Positions 1 through 10,130 of a DNA stretch of 64,000 nucleotides are shown piece after piece. This DNA comes from Ascarosepion bandense. Lineage: Eukaryota; Mollusca; Cephalopoda; Sepiida; Sepiidae. Under the pieces are notes generated by a model, which saw nothing but the letters and a program-made list of their open reading frames with translations, ran no database searches and had not been told where the DNA came from. Every line of letters begins with the position of its first letter. Position 1 is the stretch's first letter. The stretch lies in contig JBBBDQ010001937.1 of NCBI GenBank assembly GCA_037127315.1, forward strand, positions 88,501-152,500, in the 5' to 3' direction. The position numbers were made by a program, and so were the translations under genes.

Positions 1-452
1 CAAAATCTTTTATAAGCAACAATAAATTGTCGAAAAAGAAGGTATTAGCAGCAATAAATAAATGAAGTTTAGTTGGATATAAATGACCCACCGAGGTGTT
101 AATATGCCATAAAAACAAACCAACCTACTAACCATTTCATATGGCCTCAAACTTCACTCTGTGATGTTAAAAGAAATTTCTTAGTGGCTTGTAGAGTCCG
201 AATCACCAGGTGTATGTGTATATTAATTTGCCAGGATTTATCTATAGCCTTAATTTTGGTAGTTCGAGTTTCGAATCTATTTTTGCTGCTTGCAAAGGAG
301 CCCCCATATCTGTTGAAACTTCGGAAACCTCAAAAAGTCGGCTCACCACTGATTTCTTGCAGCTAATTTTAAAATTCCAAACATTGAAATTTTGTCCAGA
401 AAATTTATTTTTTCTTACATTTCTGTCACTTTCGCCGGTTTTGACATTTTTA
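1..452. other. AT-rich DNA, nothing recognised
   Basis: Short open frames exist here (about 60-83 codons from 184 and 210), but they have no recognisable domain and look like chance frames. I see no repeat shared with the rest of the window. Confidence 0.5.
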
Positions 453-565
453 CAGGTATAATCATACAGGTATATATAATCATACAGGTATATATAATCA
501 TACAGGTATATATACAGGTATATATAATCATACAGGTATATATACAGGTATTTTTACAGGTATAA
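453..565. repeat. 18-bp minisatellite
   Basis: A run of about six imperfect copies of ACAGGTATATATAATCAT, some shortened to ACAGGTATAT. It is a local tandem expansion not seen elsewhere in the window. Confidence 0.85.
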
Positions 566-1261
566 TCTCGTTTTATTCTTTTATTTATTCACATTTTCCA
601 AATTTACATCTGATTTGAAAATCACATTTAAAAAACTGCCATCAGCAACTAACACAATTTAGCGAAAACAATTTTTAATTAACTAGTGAAAGCAATCAGT
701 AAAAGGTATAAAACTAGTCAATAATAGAATTAAAGTTCACAACGATTCAGTTATATTTTTGATTAGATAAGCAACGTTTTTAGTGTTAACTGATTACTAA
801 ACCAAACAAGATCATCATGAATCATTAAATTTAGTTTGTTCTTTTGTTCATGCCTATTTAGATATTCGGGCGGCCTACACAAATTTCATAAGAGGCAGTC
901 ACTCAAAAATGCATTTTTTTAAGTATCCTTGTAACGGGAGCGCTGTAAAAAATGATACATTCTCCTAACTATTTCCCCCATTATAGGCATTACTATATCT
1001 GTAGTATAATAATACTGTAAATCTTGAATGGCTGAAAGGAAAAAGAATGACAAACAAGCATTGTTCTCATAAAAACTTTTATACTACTACGACATACACA
1101 AAACTATATATACATATATGTATGTGTCCCACACAGCTTATATCTACACAGTGAAGCAGATTGAAAGAATCAAAAATATAATAATGAGATAATCTTGTAC
1201 CTAGATAAGCCATTTTAAGAGCTGCAGATTTAAACGACCAGATCAATCTGTGTCCAAGACG
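566..1261. other. Gene-free AT-rich stretch
   Basis: No coding region, known repeat or strong secondary structure was recognised. It ends where the left arm of the large inverted duplication starts. Confidence 0.5.
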
Positions 1262-1532
1262 AGGATTCATTATTCTATTTAGATTTATTTGTTTGAACTT
1301 GTAATTGTTTCCTTTTTAAAAAAACTGTATTAATATTAAATTTTTTCTCGTTAAGAATATAGTGCTCGTAATATTTTTTCTCTAAAAATGTATTATCGGT
1401 AATATTTAACGGTGATGTGTGACTGGAATTAATTATCATCAAAAATGTATTGCTGGTAATAGTTTTCCTTCAAAAATGTATTGTTTGTAATATTTTTCGA
1501 CAAAAAACATTTTTTTCCAGAAATTTTTTTTT

Positions 1533-2520
1533 ATTTTTTAATCATTTCACCCCGAGCAAGACGGAAACGCCACTAATGTGCAGGGGGTTACATAAATGTA
1601 ACAAGATTAATTAAAAAAGAGTGAGGAGTACAAACTAGTTAGAAAGGAACAATAGAAAGCTGAGAAAGCAGGTGCGATGGCAGAGACATAGGTGGAGAGA
1701 AAAGGAAGGTTATACAGGGGAGGGGAGAGAGCTAGAGGACAGTGGTTAGTAGATGAGTATTGACTTTGCATTTAAATTTCTGGAGGTTGTAGCCATCAGG
1801 AAAGCAAGAATACGGGAGCGAGTTCCACAGGCGGGAAGTGCGAGAGAAGAAGCTGCAGGAGTAGAATTGTCGTCTGCATTTGGCTAACCTGACTGTGAAT
1901 GGGTGGGACCCAGTTGCCAGTCTGGTAGCTCGAGTAAACACCTGTTGAGGAGGCATCAGTGACTTAAGCTCATCCGAGCAGAAGCCATGAAAGTATTTGT
2001 AGAAGAGACAAAGGGAGGCCACATTTCGACGATGGTGAAGTGGCTGCAGTCGAGTCGCCAGATCAGTACCTATCACATTACAGACTCTCCTTTGGAGCTT
2101 GTCAAGAACACTGAGGAGAAAGGCAGGGGCACCTGACCATAAATGGCAGCAGTACTCCATGCACGGACGGATGGTTGACTTGTATATATGCAGGATGGAT
2201 TCAGGTGGAAAAAACATCCTGGATCGACATAGTGACCCAATCTTCTTAGCAGTAGATTTTGCTATGGATTCAATATAGTGGTTCCATTTGAGGTCTGAGG
2301 ACAGGGTAAGTCCGAGGAGGCGTAGTGTATTACTCTCCGGGAGAATCACTTGGTCCATGCTTATGGGAGGCAGAAGAGGTTGCCTGTAATGGTTGACAGA
2401 CAACAGCTTGGTCTCAGATGAATTGAAGTTCACAAGCCACTTCTTGCCCCAGTTCACCACAGAGTGTAGATCCCGCTCAAGGTCAGCAGCGAGATTATGA
2501 CTGTCCGCCACGACAGGTTT
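1533..2520 (-). mobile_element. 5'-truncated CR1/Jockey-group LINE, 3' end
   Basis: A non-LTR retrotransposon end in reverse orientation. Read on the minus strand it has the C-terminal part of the reverse transcriptase ORF, a short 3' UTR, then the conserved tail motif GCACATTAGTGGCG ... CTTGCTCGGGGTGAAATGATT followed by an A-rich run. The same tail ends many other elements in this window. The opposite arm of the inverted duplication (around 4690-4715) lacks this segment, so it is an insertion younger than the duplication. A short AAAT may be the target-site duplication. Confidence 0.85.
1732..2511 (-). pseudogene. LINE reverse transcriptase C-terminal fragment, 259 codons
   Basis: An open frame without a proper start: it opens at a GTG codon right at the truncation point, so it is the end of a larger ORF. 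In family terms it begins just downstream of the YADD catalytic box (DLERDLHSVVNWGKKW), runs through the thumb-like region (TLRLLGLTLSSDLKWNHYI) and ends with the conserved block STIRPCMEYCCHLWSGAP, RRNVASLCLFYKYFHGFCSD and RLWNSLPYSCFPDGYNLQKF. These are typical of CR1/Jockey-group LINEs. No catalytic residues are present, so it cannot work alone. The uninterrupted frame suggests a fairly recent insertion. The clade within the group is uncertain. Confidence 0.85.
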
Positions 2521-3228
2521 CTTAAATGTATTGCAAGTAATTTTTACTAAAAGCCCTTTATGTTTCCAATAAATTCGGAACTTATTTAGAAATTATAGCT
2601 TTAAACCAAGTTTTAAAAACAGATTCTTTTAAATTTGGCTAATAAATAAATTTTGTAGTTTTTGTTAATACAAGAGAGAGAATACAAAATTAGTCAAGGA
2701 ATATTTTTTCATAGTGCTCGTATTATTTTTCTCTAAAAATGTGTTACTGGTAATATTTGACAGTAATGTATGGCTGGAATTATTTATCATCAAAAATGTA
2801 TTGTTGGTCATAGTTTTCATTCCAAAAAATCGTTTGTAATATATATATTTTTTTCCGACAAACAATGTATAATCTTTCCCCAGAAATGTATTGCAGGTAA
2901 ATTTTTTCTTAAAGCCCTTTATGTTTCAATTACATTCGAAACTTATTCAGAAATAATAGTTTGAAATAATAGTTTGAATAGTTCAAACAAAGTTTGAATC
3001 ATCATTCTCAAGTCTAAATTTTCGGTAGTGGTGACTTTTTTGTAGCACTTAATGTCACGGGGTTTTCAAATAAAAAGCCTTGAAATTTAAACAAATTCTT
3101 TTTAAATTTGACTAAAAACTAAATTCTGTTGTTTTTGTTAATACAAAACAATACCTTTTCCAACCCTGAACTGAAACACAATACAATACCTTTTCCAACC
3201 CTGAACTGAAACACCAAACAGCCCTGTC

Positions 3229-3448
3229 GAAGTATCTCTGGTATTTGAAAGACCAAAACCTAACCCACATAATTAAATGGAGCATAATTAAAAAATCATA
3301 CACACCCACAAATTTCAGAGAGTGCTGTAAGTTATGTCTGGATGAGAAAATAACCATCATCAGACACAAAAACCAGTTGGATCTGTTGAACCTGAGGAAG
3401 GAGCTGGTGTTTAAATGTAGACACAGAAGCCGGTTCAAGCTATGTTAA
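3229..3448 (+). pseudogene. Penelope-like element GIY-YIG nuclease C-terminus
   Basis: About 70 codons reading YLKDQN, then IKWSIIKK, CKLCLDEK, and ending RKELVFKCRHRSRFKL. The pattern IKWSI...CxLCxxEK...LxxRxELxxKCRHxxKFxL is the C-terminal signature of GIY-YIG endonucleases in a PLE or related reverse-transcriptase lineage, distinct from the PLE at 57-59 kb. It sits in the spacer of the inverted duplication with no reverse transcriptase beside it, so it is an orphan remnant. Just upstream (3146-3215) a roughly 38-bp segment CAATACCTTTTCCAACCCTG is duplicated. Confidence 0.65.
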
Positions 3449-3896
3449 TCTTTTAGCCCCCACCCTTTCATGTTTGTTTAATTGTAAGCCACTATGATAT
3501 ATGTTGAAGGTTTTTTTCTTTTTTTTTTTTATGTATTGGTTACATATTTGTTTTTGCTGGTGCTTGAGCGTGCATATATATATGTATGCGGGTTCGTAGG
3601 TGTATATATGTATCTGTGTACGTGGACATATATGGGTATGCGCATGTGTGTATGAAGGAAATTATGTACGCATTTACGTGTGTATATGAGGTGTGGGTGT
3701 GCATATATAGGTTCCTCTTAGTAGTAAATGTATACGGCATTATCATTTTTGTTGTACTGTTAACCAAATAATTGGTAATTTTATTTTTAATTATTTTTAA
3801 TTTTTAATTTTTAATTCTTTAGACGTAAGAATTAATTTTAAATAGATAAATTTAAATAGAATAATTTGGTTTCTTTTAAATCAAAGTGTAAAACTA

Positions 3897-3939
<43 letters not shown>

Positions 3940-4084
3940 CTAGAGTTTTCTCTTCACTGAAAAAATTCAAAATAATTCCTTGAAAACGTAAGTACAAAAA
4001 CTTACTTAACTTCTCTATTCTTGCAACTTTATGAATCATTTTTAAAAAAGAAAAAATATTCCTGGATTAACTTTGTATTTTTCT
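3449..4084. other. Spacer of the inverted duplication with (CT)n
   Basis: Non-coding DNA with T-rich runs and a perfect (CT)n tract at about 3901-3933. The 50 bases before that tract (AATAGAATAATTTGGTTTCT) resemble 4943-4962, which also precede a (CT)n tract, so the two loci share a direct-repeat border. Confidence 0.5.
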
Positions 4085-4962
4085 TGTATTTTTCTTGTAT
4101 TAACAAAAACTACAGAATTTATTTTAGACGAAACTAAAAGAATTTGTTTTATTTTTAGGGCTTCTTATTTGAAAACCCCGTGACACTAATTGCTACAAGT
4201 TGAAGTTATTAGTATCGAAAAGTTAAACTTGAAAGTGATGATTGGAACTTTGTTTAAACCTATTACTATTATTATTATTGTTTCTGAAGAAGTTTCGAAT
4301 GTGATTGAAACATAAAGGGTTTTATGAGAAAATTACCTGCAATACATTTCTGTGGAAAGATCTTGCATTTTTTGTCGGTAAAATATTACAAACAATGTTA
4401 GTTTGAAGGTAAACTATGACCAGCAATGCATTTTTGATGATAAATAATTCCAGCCATACATTACTGTCAAATATTACCAGTAACACATTTTTAGAGAAAA
4501 ATAATACGAGCACTATGAAAAAATATTCCTTGACTAATTTTGTATTCTCTCTCTTGTATTAACAAAAACTACAAAATTTATTTATTAGCCAAATTTAAAA
4601 GAATCTGTTTTTAAAACTTGGTTTAAAGCTATAATTTCTAAATAAGTTCCGAATTTATTGGAAACATAAAGGGGTTTTAGTAAAAATTACTTGCAATACA
4701 TTTCTGGGGAAAAAGTTTTTTTTGTCGAAAAATATTACAAACAATACATTTTTGAAGGAAAACTATTACCAGAAATACATTTTTGATGATAAATAATTCC
4801 AGTCACACATCACCGTTAAATATTACCGATAATACATTTTTAGAGAAAAAATATTACGAGCACTATATTCTTAACGAGAAAAAATTTAATATTAATACAG
4901 TTTTAAAAAGGAAACAATTACAAGTTCAAACATATAAATCTAAATAGAATAATGAGGTTCTT
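4085..4962 (-). repeat. Right arm of the inverted duplication (LINE-free)
   Basis: Reverse complement of the left arm, with the same minisatellite units (TACATTTTTGATGATAAAT, TTACCAGTAACACATTTTT). It has an uninterrupted junction where the left arm carries the LINE insertion, and so provides an internal empty site. Confidence 0.8.
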
Positions 4963-4978
4963 TTAAATTAAGGATGTA

Positions 4979-4981
4979 AAG

Positions 4982-5020
<39 letters not shown>

Positions 5021-5112
5021 TGTCTCTCTCTCTCTCTATCTCTCTGTCTCTCTGTCTCTCTCTGTCTCTCTCTCTCTCTATCTCTCGCTCTCTCTCTGTC
5101 TCTCTCTCTCTA

Positions 5113-5143
<31 letters not shown>

Positions 5144-5213
5144 GTCTCTCTATATATCTCACTCTCTCTATCTCTCGCTCTCTCTCTCTCTCTCGCTCTC
5201 CTTTCTTTCCTTT
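4979..5213. repeat. (CT)n microsatellite with scattered variants
   Basis: About 235 bp of CT dinucleotides with TCTG, TCTA and CTCG variants. On the minus strand it reads as arginine/glutamate repeats, a low-complexity artefact. Confidence 0.95.
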
Positions 5214-5319
5214 CTTCTTTATCACTCCCTCTTTCTCGTCTGACCCACCCTCAACTTCGAACTTTCTTCGACACTGACCGCTGGGCGGCATTAACTTTGT
5301 TTCAGGGGTGATGAGTTAG

Positions 5320-5665
5320 CGTCTTGGAGTGTTATCTGCTGTGGGTTCTGTGCGACTTTTTCCCGCCTGTGGAACTCACTCCCGTATTCTTGCTTTCCTG
5401 ACGGCTACGACCTCCAGAAATTTAAAAGCAAAGTTAATACTCACCTACTAACCACTGGCCTCTAGCTCTCTCCCCTCCCCTGTATAACCTTCCCTTTCTC
5501 TCCGCCCATGTATCTGTCATTGCACCTGCTTTCTCAGCTTTCTATTGTTCCTTTCTAACTAGCTTGTACTCCTCACTCTTTTCTAATTAATCTTTTTACA
5601 TTTATGTAACCCCCTGCACATCAGTGGCGTTTCTGCCTTGCTCGGGGTGAAATGATTAAAAAAAA
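5320..5665 (+). mobile_element. CR1/Jockey-group LINE 3' end
   Basis: The plus strand carries the last codons of the LINE ORF (CCTGTGGAACTCACTCCCGT, the LWNSLPYSCFPDGYDLQKF block), a 3' UTR of about 150 bp, and the tail CCCCTGCACATCAGTGGCG ... GCTCGGGGTGAAATGATT plus A11. It is strongly 5'-truncated and closely related to the 1533-2520 copy, in opposite orientation. Confidence 0.85.
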
Positions 5666-6058
5666 AAAAATATGATCCTGTAGGAATGTGTGTAGGTTCG
5701 ACAAACGGATGGATTGTTCTTATTTTCTCCTTTAAGTGAGCGACATTTATATTCTTATCTTCTTATATGTTTTTATTTTTGATTTTTTGATTTTTTTATT
5801 TTCTTCTTCGTCGGGTTAGGTTTTTGTGAATCCCATTCATGTAGAATCCTTCGTTGAATATAGACGGAAGCTGATGATGGTTCGCCTGAAATAGACCATC
5901 CTTCCTAATTACCATGAAATAACGCGTCTGTCTTAATTTTTCTTATATTTGCTCTATATGTATTTATATGCATATATGCTTAGAGCTCTCTTAGAGAGTT
6001 ATCCTACCACTATATGTAAAGGATACTCCTTTGGATTCTTCTATGACCACACTGCAAG

Positions 6059-6116
<58 letters not shown>

Positions 6117-6117
6117 T
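5666..6117. other. Non-coding DNA ending in (TA)n
   Basis: Nothing coding. The stretch at 5850-5945 (GACGGAAGCTGATGATGGTT, CCATGAAATAACGCGTCTG) recurs in diverged form at 46735-46815, so it is a low-copy dispersed repeat. A (TA)n tract occupies 6061-6113. Confidence 0.5.
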
Positions 6118-6310
6118 TAATCATATCACCCCGAGCAAGGCGGTAACGCCACTGAAGCGCAGGGGGCTACGTAGGAAAGGAAAGATTGGAAAAGAGAAAG
6201 CCGGGGACCACATCCTATACAAGGAACAAGGGATGAGCCTCTTCACATGTTCAATAGACGTGGGTCGAGTGTGAACCGGGCGATTGTGTAGTCTATCTAC
6301 TCCAATTAAT
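6118..6310 (-). mobile_element. Non-autonomous LINE-tail element, single 149-bp unit
   Basis: Minus strand: one copy of the unit containing CGCCCGGTTCACACTCGACC and GGATGTGGTCCCCGGCTTTC, then the CR1/Jockey tail (CTGCGCTTCAGTGGCGTTAC, GCTCGGGGTGATATGATT). The same unit is amplified at 51498-52370 and present twice at 12005-12345. No reverse transcriptase is present, so it presumably relies on LINE machinery through the shared tail. Confidence 0.75.
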
Positions 6311-6787
6311 ATATATATATATATACACATATCAGCATTAAAACTAACGATTAATAAAAAAAAACAACTTAAAATACTCTAGGCCCTCTACATGAAAAGC
6401 AACAATCCAACACTGAACAAGATTTATTACTAGTATTGTAGCAATGTTGTAAAATGCATTTGATTTTACTAACATTCGACGCCATGTAACAATTTACCAT
6501 CTCTGGTCGAACATCTTGCACTGAGAATGCTTGTATACAAAACATTACAAAAAAATGACTGATTTTAAAACAATTATAAGAGAGCAAATTTACAAAAATG
6601 AAACAAAAAGACGCTGGTTTACAAAAAAAATCATCATAATGATTACAATTACATTAACTTTGTCTTCGCAAATTACACTTGGATGGAAGGCATGACTCCA
6701 CGAAGACTTATATAAAGTGCAAGCTGAACTTTCACAATCATTAAGCGTTGGTTACAGTTTCCAAATGTTACAAAGCATTCTTCTTTT
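6311..6787. other. No feature recognised
   Basis: AT-rich sequence with only short chance frames; no similarity to other parts of the window was noticed. Confidence 0.5.
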
Positions 6788-7061
6788 ATATGCCCTATCC
6801 CTTCAGGACGTAGGCGATCATGGCTCTCCACGACACCCTATACCTGGTGGCTCTGAGCACGCTTTCTCCTGTTACACCATGCAACCCTCGTTCTATCATC
6901 AACTAGCTCAAGCCCATAAATCTAGAATATAAATGTATAGAAACTAGCATGGGTACAAAATGAGGCATCAGTTTATATATTGATTATAATATAGATTTGA
7001 TCCCCCACTTTATAACCACATTATAATTTCTTATAAACAGTTGACATATATCTTATTCTAT
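6788..7061 (-). repeat. RTE 3' tail plus palindromic linker
   Basis: The first part is the extreme 3' end of the RTE LINE (GACGTAGGCGATCATGGCT in plus sense). It is followed by the linker with the near-palindromic core AAAATGAGGCATCAGTTTAT ... GATCCCCCACTTTATAA (about 6958-7017). The next RTE copy starts directly afterwards, so this is a tail-linker-tail arrangement like the array at 53527-54555. Confidence 0.75.
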
Positions 7062-7752
7062 GTGCGCTGCCCCTTCAGGACGTAGGCGATCATGGCTTTC
7101 CACGTTTTCCTATCCCTGGTGGTTCTGAGCACGCCATCTCTTGTCACACCATGCAAACCTCGTTCCGTCATCCACCTGATTAGGTCCTTCAAATATGTTA
7201 TTCTTTGCTTTCCCCTGTCTCTTTTTCCTGTATCTAGCCTGTTAGTATCAGATTCTCCAAGACCTCCTTCCTCATCGCGTGTCCCAGGAACTTCAGCTGT
7301 CTCTTCCTGATGCTCAGTATTAATTTCCTTTTTGTTTCCATCATTTCCAAGACCTCATCCTTCTGTAAAATCACATTTCAGTTACTTCAAGTTTTTCCTT
7401 TATCTTTGATGATATTGTCCAGCATTCACTGCCATATTGAAGGACGGACAGCACGTAGTAATCCAGTACTCTCTTCCTCGTTTCTAGCGAAATTGTCCTG
7501 TTTCTTAATACTTTACTCAACTTCTGGAATGCTTCCTTCGCCATGCCAATTCGCCTTCTGATCTCTGTGTCGCACTTTCCGTCTTCTGTTATAACGCTTC
7601 CCAGGTATTTACATTTTTGTACCTGCTTGATTCTGGTATCCCCGACCTGTATTTGGCATTTTGGCTGCCCTTTTTACTGATGACCATGCATTTGGTGTAC
7701 TTGCAGTTTATTTCTAGTTCTTTCTTTTACTTTCTTCAGGTACCTTCTGTAG
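7062..7752 (-). pseudogene. RTE-type LINE reverse transcriptase C-terminal fragment
   Basis: On the minus strand this reads as the C-terminal third of an RTE-like endonuclease/reverse transcriptase: KFKYLGSV-like start, an IRRRIGMAK-like motif, the block YCSECWT/FYRRML (damaged) and the ending of the type YVLKGQGT. Frameshifts split it. The RTE family is the most numerous LINE in the window (at least nine loci). The mariner relic begins within about 50 bp of its upstream end. Confidence 0.8.
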
Positions 7753-7779
7753 GAGGTCAGGAATTATTAAAAACATAGA

Positions 7780-8445
7780 CATTGGGTGGCTTATTCGTTG
7801 AAGCCAAGAGACGTTAAACGACATTTTATCACGTAAGAACTGCCACTTCTGCAAAAAAGGACATATTTTTTGGATCATATTGTGACTGGCAAAGGAAAGT
7901 GGATATACTACGATAACCCTAAAGATAGAAGAGGGTGGAGTAAGCCCGGTGATGCATCAGCATTGGCAGCAAAGGCCAATATTCCTGGTTCTGCTCTGCA
8001 TATGGCGGGATCAGCTGAGTGTAGTTTATTATGAGTGGCTCAAACCGACCGAAACCATCACGGGAGATTGGCTATCGATTACAATTTATGCGTTTGAGCC
8101 GAGAATTGAAGAAAAAAGCAGAGACACTACAAAGTGATTTTGCAACATGATAACTCTAGGCTGCATGTTGCAAAACGGGTGAAAACCTACTTGGAAACGC
8201 TTAAACTGGAAGTTGTACCACACTGCCGTATTCACTAGACATTGACCCGTCCGATTATCACTTATTCTGATTGATGGCACTTGGCCTGGCTGAGCAGCAC
8301 TTCCCTTCTTATGAAGCCACCAAAAATGGGTAGATTCATGTTTAGCCTTAAAAGACGTGTCATTTTACTGACTTTGAATTCAAAAACTGTCAACAAGATG
8401 AAAAAAGATTGTGACTAGCAATTGACAATACTTTTAGTGACATGT
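7780..8445 (+). pseudogene. mariner transposase relic
   Basis: The plus strand in shifting frames gives the C-terminal half of a classical mariner transposase: HRIVTGKGKWIYYDNPK, then WSKPGDAS, then DNSRLHVAKRVKTYLETLKL, PYSLDIDPSDYHLF and LGLAEQHFPSYEATKKWVDS. Catalytic aspartate positions of the DD34D family are still recognisable (VTGKGKW would normally be VTGDEKW, so the second catalytic acid is lost). Several stops and frameshifts are present. It is a dead element; terminal inverted repeats were not identified. Confidence 0.85.
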
Positions 8446-8851
8446 TTTTTATTAATTGATTAAAATAAAACACTATATTTTATGGAACATCAGCGCAAGA
8501 ACTGATTCAAGGTGTAAATATATATGTATATATATATATATAAATGAAAACTCAACACGTCATTTAAATTGGCTATAAATTATAATTCATTTCAATGAGC
8601 TAAATTAGCTCATTTCATCAGACCACACAATATTTATTCCATTTGGTACAAAACTTTTTACCGGAATAAGCATTTCTTTTAACTGAAGAGAAAAATAATT
8701 AAAAAGATTAAAGACAGAGACATTGGCGTCAGCTCAGTTGGGGGTATCCAAACCAGTCGCGAAGATGTTGACCACCGAAACATTAAACGCCCACTCCCAA
8801 TGCCATGTATACGTATGTATGTGTAACCCCATAAATTAACACTGGTCAACA

Positions 8852-8907
<56 letters not shown>

Positions 8908-8974
8908 TGTCCAGTCAGTAAACGGCGAGAATAATCCAACAAGATCAGCTTCATATATATATATATATATATAT
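8446..8974. other. Non-coding DNA with (TA)n tracts
   Basis: Holds (TA)n tracts at about 8519-8541, 8852-8903 and 8954-8974, with unassigned sequence between them. No gene is supported. Confidence 0.5.
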
Positions 8975-9110
8975 AAAAATTAAAAAAGGATTAATTCAAT
9001 GATGTTGGATGATCATTTCGATATGAAAATCACCACCGGAGATAACACATCACCTCAGCAACAGAAAAATCTTTCCAGAAACTGGAGAAAACTCAGTCTA
9101 AACTAATCAG
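8975..9110 (+). repeat. Dispersed repeat, partner of 32260-32390
   Basis: Contains AAAAAAGGATTAATTCAATG, CATTTCGATATGAAAATC and ACATCACCTCAGCAACAG. The same series of motifs appears in reverse complement at 32260-32390. Each copy abuts a (TA)n tract. The class is unknown. Confidence 0.65.
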
Positions 9111-9182
9111 TCTAAAAATCAGTCTAAAACTATATATATATATATATATATAATTAGTTTTTGATCACAAAAATTAAACCAG

Positions 9183-9486
9183 TATATAATACTGTTTGAT
9201 TATAAACAGAATATCTACTTAAATACGAGTATCGATCAAAAATAACGTTCAAAACAAATCATTTCATATATATACATATAATGTGATCTGGCTTAATTTG
9301 AATTCGTTTATACTGATCCTAATTCGTGGTCGAGAGGTTTTAGACGCGCAATATCACATTGTAGCTTCTCCTATGTGGATAGGGGCCACAGATTCGAATA
9401 CTGCCGAATGACACACATTTTCGTAACAAAGCATTATCGTAAATAATCCGGCGGGTATAAATAAATATATAATACTGTTTGATTAT
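9183..9486 (+). mobile_element. tRNA-Ser-like SINE flanked by a 21-bp direct repeat
   Basis: Between two identical 21-bp repeats (9183-9203 and 9466-9486) lies a tRNA-like region at about 9325-9412: box A-like TGGTCGAGAGGTTTTAGACG, a long variable arm (CTTCTCCTATGTGGATAGGG), and box B-like AGATTCGAATACTGCCG. The long variable arm and the GTGG(T)CGAG start resemble tRNA-Ser. Mismatches in the arms and the retroposon-style flanks argue for a SINE or tRNA pseudogene rather than a working gene. The second repeat is followed at once by a LINE tail. Confidence 0.6.
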
Positions 9487-9605
9487 TATTTTTTTTAATC
9501 ATTTCTCCCCGAGCAAGGCAGAAATACCACTGATGAGCTGGGGGCTACATAACTGTAAAAAGATTAATTAGAAAAGAGTGAGGAGTACAAACTAGTTAGA
9601 AAGAA
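9487..9605 (-). mobile_element. CR1/Jockey LINE tail fragment
   Basis: The minus strand ends ... CAGCTCATCAGTGGTATTTC, GCTCGGGGAGAAATGATT plus an A-rich run. It is only about 110 bp and 5'-truncated. Confidence 0.75.
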
Positions 9606-9925
9606 GCAATACATGAAACACACTTGGGCGATCATGTCTCGAAAGAGACATGACTGACTAGGCAGAAGATTATCCCGCAGTAGGTTGCCATTGCTTTCTG
9701 CGGTAGACTGGTTGCCAGCCAATGCTATAGAACCCAATCTGTCCTGTTATTTAATCCATAACTGGAAGGAATAGACGGATTAATACCTTTCCCAAGGGTA
9801 TTTGCGCGTAAGTGAATGCAATGAATTCAGCTGGAATTCGAACTCGACTCCCTGATTTCTTGTTCCGAGCCGATATCCTGTCGGGTGCGTTAGATCTCGT
9901 CCGTCTAGGCCTGGCGCACCGTCAC
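9606..9925 (-). mobile_element. tRNA-derived SINE (abundant family, full-length copy)
   Basis: Minus strand: tRNA-like head with GATATCGGCTCGGAACAAGA and box B-like GAGTTCGAATTCCAGC, then a body with GGACAGATTGGGTTCTATAG, CCGCAGAAAGCAATGGCAAC and the palindromic stretch AGTCATGTCTCTTTCGAGAC. The same family occurs at 13905, 24055, 25428, 27575 and 60765. It should be transcribed by Pol III, but box A is weak in this copy. Confidence 0.75.
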
Positions 9926-9934
9926 CGGCTTCCG

Positions 9935-10130
9935 TGGTTCGCTGCTTGCGCTGCTGCACGTCGTCACCGTTTTGACGTTAGCCGTTGCCATTGCCGCTGC
10001 TGCCGCCGCCGTTACAGCTGCAGCCGCCGCCGATGCGAGCTGACAACGCCTCCGACTGCGACTACGACGACGCCGCCGCCGCCGCCTCCGCCGCCGCCTC
10101 AGCGAAGCAGAGTCGAAAACGAAACAATCG
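9935..10130. other. GC-rich island with (GCC)n-type trinucleotides
   Basis: A sharp GC- and CpG-rich block (CGCCGCCGCC, GCTGCCGCCGCCGTT, GACGACGCC) in an AT-rich region. Open frames on both strands give poly-Pro/poly-Cys or poly-Arg/poly-Ala runs, which are by-products of the triplet repeat. It could be a CpG-island promoter or 5' UTR of an unannotated gene, or simply a triplet expansion; nothing in the sequence decides. Confidence 0.45.

Larger units (their letters stand above)
1262..3148 (+). repeat. Left arm of a large imperfect inverted duplication
   Basis: Read in reverse complement, this segment matches 4085-4962 over nearly its whole length. Both contain roughly 30-bp units of the type AAAATGTATTGTTGGTAAT separated by T-rich runs, then a shared block around TGTCACGGGGTTTTCAAATA. 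The arm is longer than its partner because a LINE fragment (1533-2520) lies inside it and because the minisatellite block is duplicated. The spacer between the arms is about 0.94 kb. Divergence is visible but modest, so the duplication is not brand new. Confidence 0.8.

Noticed and set aside
4968..5291. Arg/Glu-repeat protein on the minus strand
   Set aside because: Translation of (CT)n microsatellite.
5865..5915. Hammerhead at CTGATGATGGTTCGCC
   Set aside because: A CTGATGA box and a TGGT/ACCA stem are present but there is no GAAA box in the right place and no stem III; the related copy at 46745 loses CTGATGA.
9325..9412. Functional tRNA-Ser gene
   Set aside because: Acceptor and anticodon arms do not pair well and box B is altered; flanks look retroposed.
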